Of a DNA stretch of 64,000 nt, positions 62,661-64,000 are shown in pieces. This DNA is from Phascolarctos cinereus (lineage: Eukaryota > Chordata > Mammalia > Diprotodontia > Phascolarctidae): assembly GCF_002099425.1 (NCBI RefSeq), contig NW_018344272.1, positions 1,838,001 to 1,902,000 of the forward strand. The letters are read 5' to 3'. The translations under genes were made by a program, and so were the position numbers. The notes beneath the pieces are model-generated. The model was not told where the DNA came from. It saw only the letters and a list, made by a program, of their open reading frames with translations, and made no database searches. Positions within the stretch are counted from its first letter, which is position 1. The number at the start of each line of letters is the position of its first letter.

Positions 62661-63639
62661 TCTATATCTTTTAGTGCCATAGTTTATTCCTTTATCTTAC
62701 TTCCCAACTTTATGCAGAATCTAGAGTTCCATCTTGCATTCACACCCCTGATTCTAACAACATGTATACAGACTCTCCTTCACTTTACCTTTTCATCCTT
62801 TTGACACTTGATGCCCCCAGAACATGAAACATTTACCTCATTTCCTTACTAGACATATCTAACATATTTTGTTGCTGATATCCTGTTATCCCCGAAGTCT
62901 GTAACATCCTCTTGATATCATTCACCCTCCTCCTCCGAGCCAAAAAAAATAATAAAATAAATAAGCACAATTAAAGAGGTTTTTGTTTTTTGTTTTTTGT
63001 TTTTTTTTACATGAAGAGGGATTCAGTCCCCCTGTGGAGCAATCTTAATTCCAAAGCCTTAACTAGATCAAACACTTTACAATGCATGCTGAGGTCTCAA
63101 CACATGCTGTGTTTCTGAGTGAAATGACATTTTTCCCAGATGGATTAATAACAGTAAAAAAGATCATAAGGATAGGCTCAGCTGTATTCTGCCAGCTAAT
63201 AATGAGCCTTTCCCCCGCCCAATCTTCTAATGAACAGATTTTCTAAAACAAAAGAAAAAAAAACTTTGTATAATTTAACTCTGCTTATGTATCCTATGTA
63301 TATTGGAATAGGTAGAACCTTTTTTGGGGGGGAGGGGGGAATTTGTACCACCTTTAACCTTTACTATTGTTAGCACTTTTATTTTGGCCTCCAAATCTAT
63401 AATCAAAAATAATATTAAGCCTAAATTTTTTTTTGTAGATATTGGGAGAGGGGCTGTTCTTCATTCACTGCATATCATTCTCAGATAAGGGATTCATAGT
63501 TTGCTCAATTATTCAAGAATCTCTAGAATTTACCCTTATTCTCCTTATAGTTGGTTAAGCTTGTAGAACATCACTTTTGAAATGCTGCTCTGTTATTATC
63601 ATTAATAAATAGAATTTAAAAAGCTACAGCTAACCAGGA
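62661..63639. other. Unassigned; central part repeat-free
   Basis: 62661-62940 is pyrimidine-rich. 63015-63260 is free of recognised repeats and holds several TAAT cores (ATGGATTAATAACAG, CAGCTAATAATGAGCC). A G-rich run lies at 63325-63341. No gene is seen. Confidence 0.4.
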
Positions 63640-63875
63640 ATACAGGTCATAGAGCTGAAAAAGTCCTTAAAGATACCTTATATATTGAATTCTAGTGCTG
63701 GAAGTGATACCGGAGGTGATAGAGTCCAATCTCTATCAGAGCAAACTGAGACCCAAAGAAGTTAAATGTTTTGCCTAATATCTTCTAGGTAGTAAAATCA
63801 GAAATAGGGTTTCAACCCAATCCTTTGAATCTAGAGCCAAAGATTTTTCCATTAAACCTTGCCCACCTCCGTTAT
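63640..63875 (-). mobile_element. MIR-type SINE or related repeat
   Basis: The plus strand reads gagcaaactgagacccaaagaagttaaatg, then gggtttcaacccaatcctttgaatctagagcc, a reversed MIR-like order. Strongly decayed. Confidence 0.6.
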
Positions 63876-63929
63876 TTTACTGATAAAGAAGCTGATGAGG
63901 CCCAAGGAGAGATTGAGTTGCCTAACATC

Positions 63930-64000
63930 ATAAACAATATATTATTAAATTGTAAGCTCCTTGTGAGTAGAGAACATTTCATTTTTTACATTTTCATTTC
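63930..64000 (+). mobile_element. L2 LINE fragment, cut by the window edge
   Basis: ttaaattgtaagctccttgtgagtagagaacattt matches the L2 block 'attgtaagctccttgagggcagggact'. It continues beyond the window. Confidence 0.65.

Overview
This window looks like intergenic or deep-intronic DNA from a marsupial nuclear genome, and I find no intact protein-coding gene in it. The marsupial call rests on repeats recalled from memory, not on a database search. Several SINEs open with GGGGCAGCTAGGTGGC (WSINE1/SINE1 type). MAR1 CORE-SINEs are present, L1 copies have the marsupial type of 3' end, and ORF1-only half-L1 (HAL1) elements are common. The first SINE type hints at an Australidelphian (Australian) marsupial more than an American opossum; that part is only an inference.

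Layout. 1-3.5 kb holds old endogenous-retrovirus LTR pieces. 4-14 kb has L1 fragments in both orientations, ancient MIR/L2/CR1 copies, and an L1 at 10469-11783 whose 5' end is joined directly to its 3' end yet which has an 11-bp target-site duplication (TSD). 14.3-21 kb is a nest: an old minus-strand L1 contains a plus-strand HAL1 that itself contains a SINE, followed by a second, minus-strand HAL1 with its own SINE. 21.1-24.6 kb is a full-length processed pseudogene of the small GTPase ARF1 (minus strand), split by a later L1 insertion just after its coding region. 25-33 kb is mostly MAR1, MIR and CR1 remnants, an LTR inserted in a MIR, and two local tandem duplications. 33.7-45.1 kb is a dense block of minus-strand L1 and HAL1 sequence with several 5' ends. 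45-64 kb is poorer in L1 and richer in ancient repeats: an L2 interrupted by an internally deleted Tigger1 DNA transposon and by a MIR, a full-length 7SL RNA pseudogene (57140-57438), a young-looking L1 insertion with a perfect 17-bp TSD (51177-51609), and repeat-poor stretches.

Function. Nothing here acts as a pathway or operon. The contents are a layered record of retrotransposition: L2/MIR/CR1 oldest, then Tigger1 and LTR elements, then L1/HAL1 with the SINEs and processed pseudogenes that use L1 machinery. I did not find an undescribed biological system. The most informative items are the ARF1 retrocopy with its nested L1, the internally deleted L1, the shared AAGATGG motif at L1/HAL1 5' ends, and the Tigger1 and 7SL fossils. 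Family names and edges are from reading by eye; edges of old repeats may be off by tens of bases.
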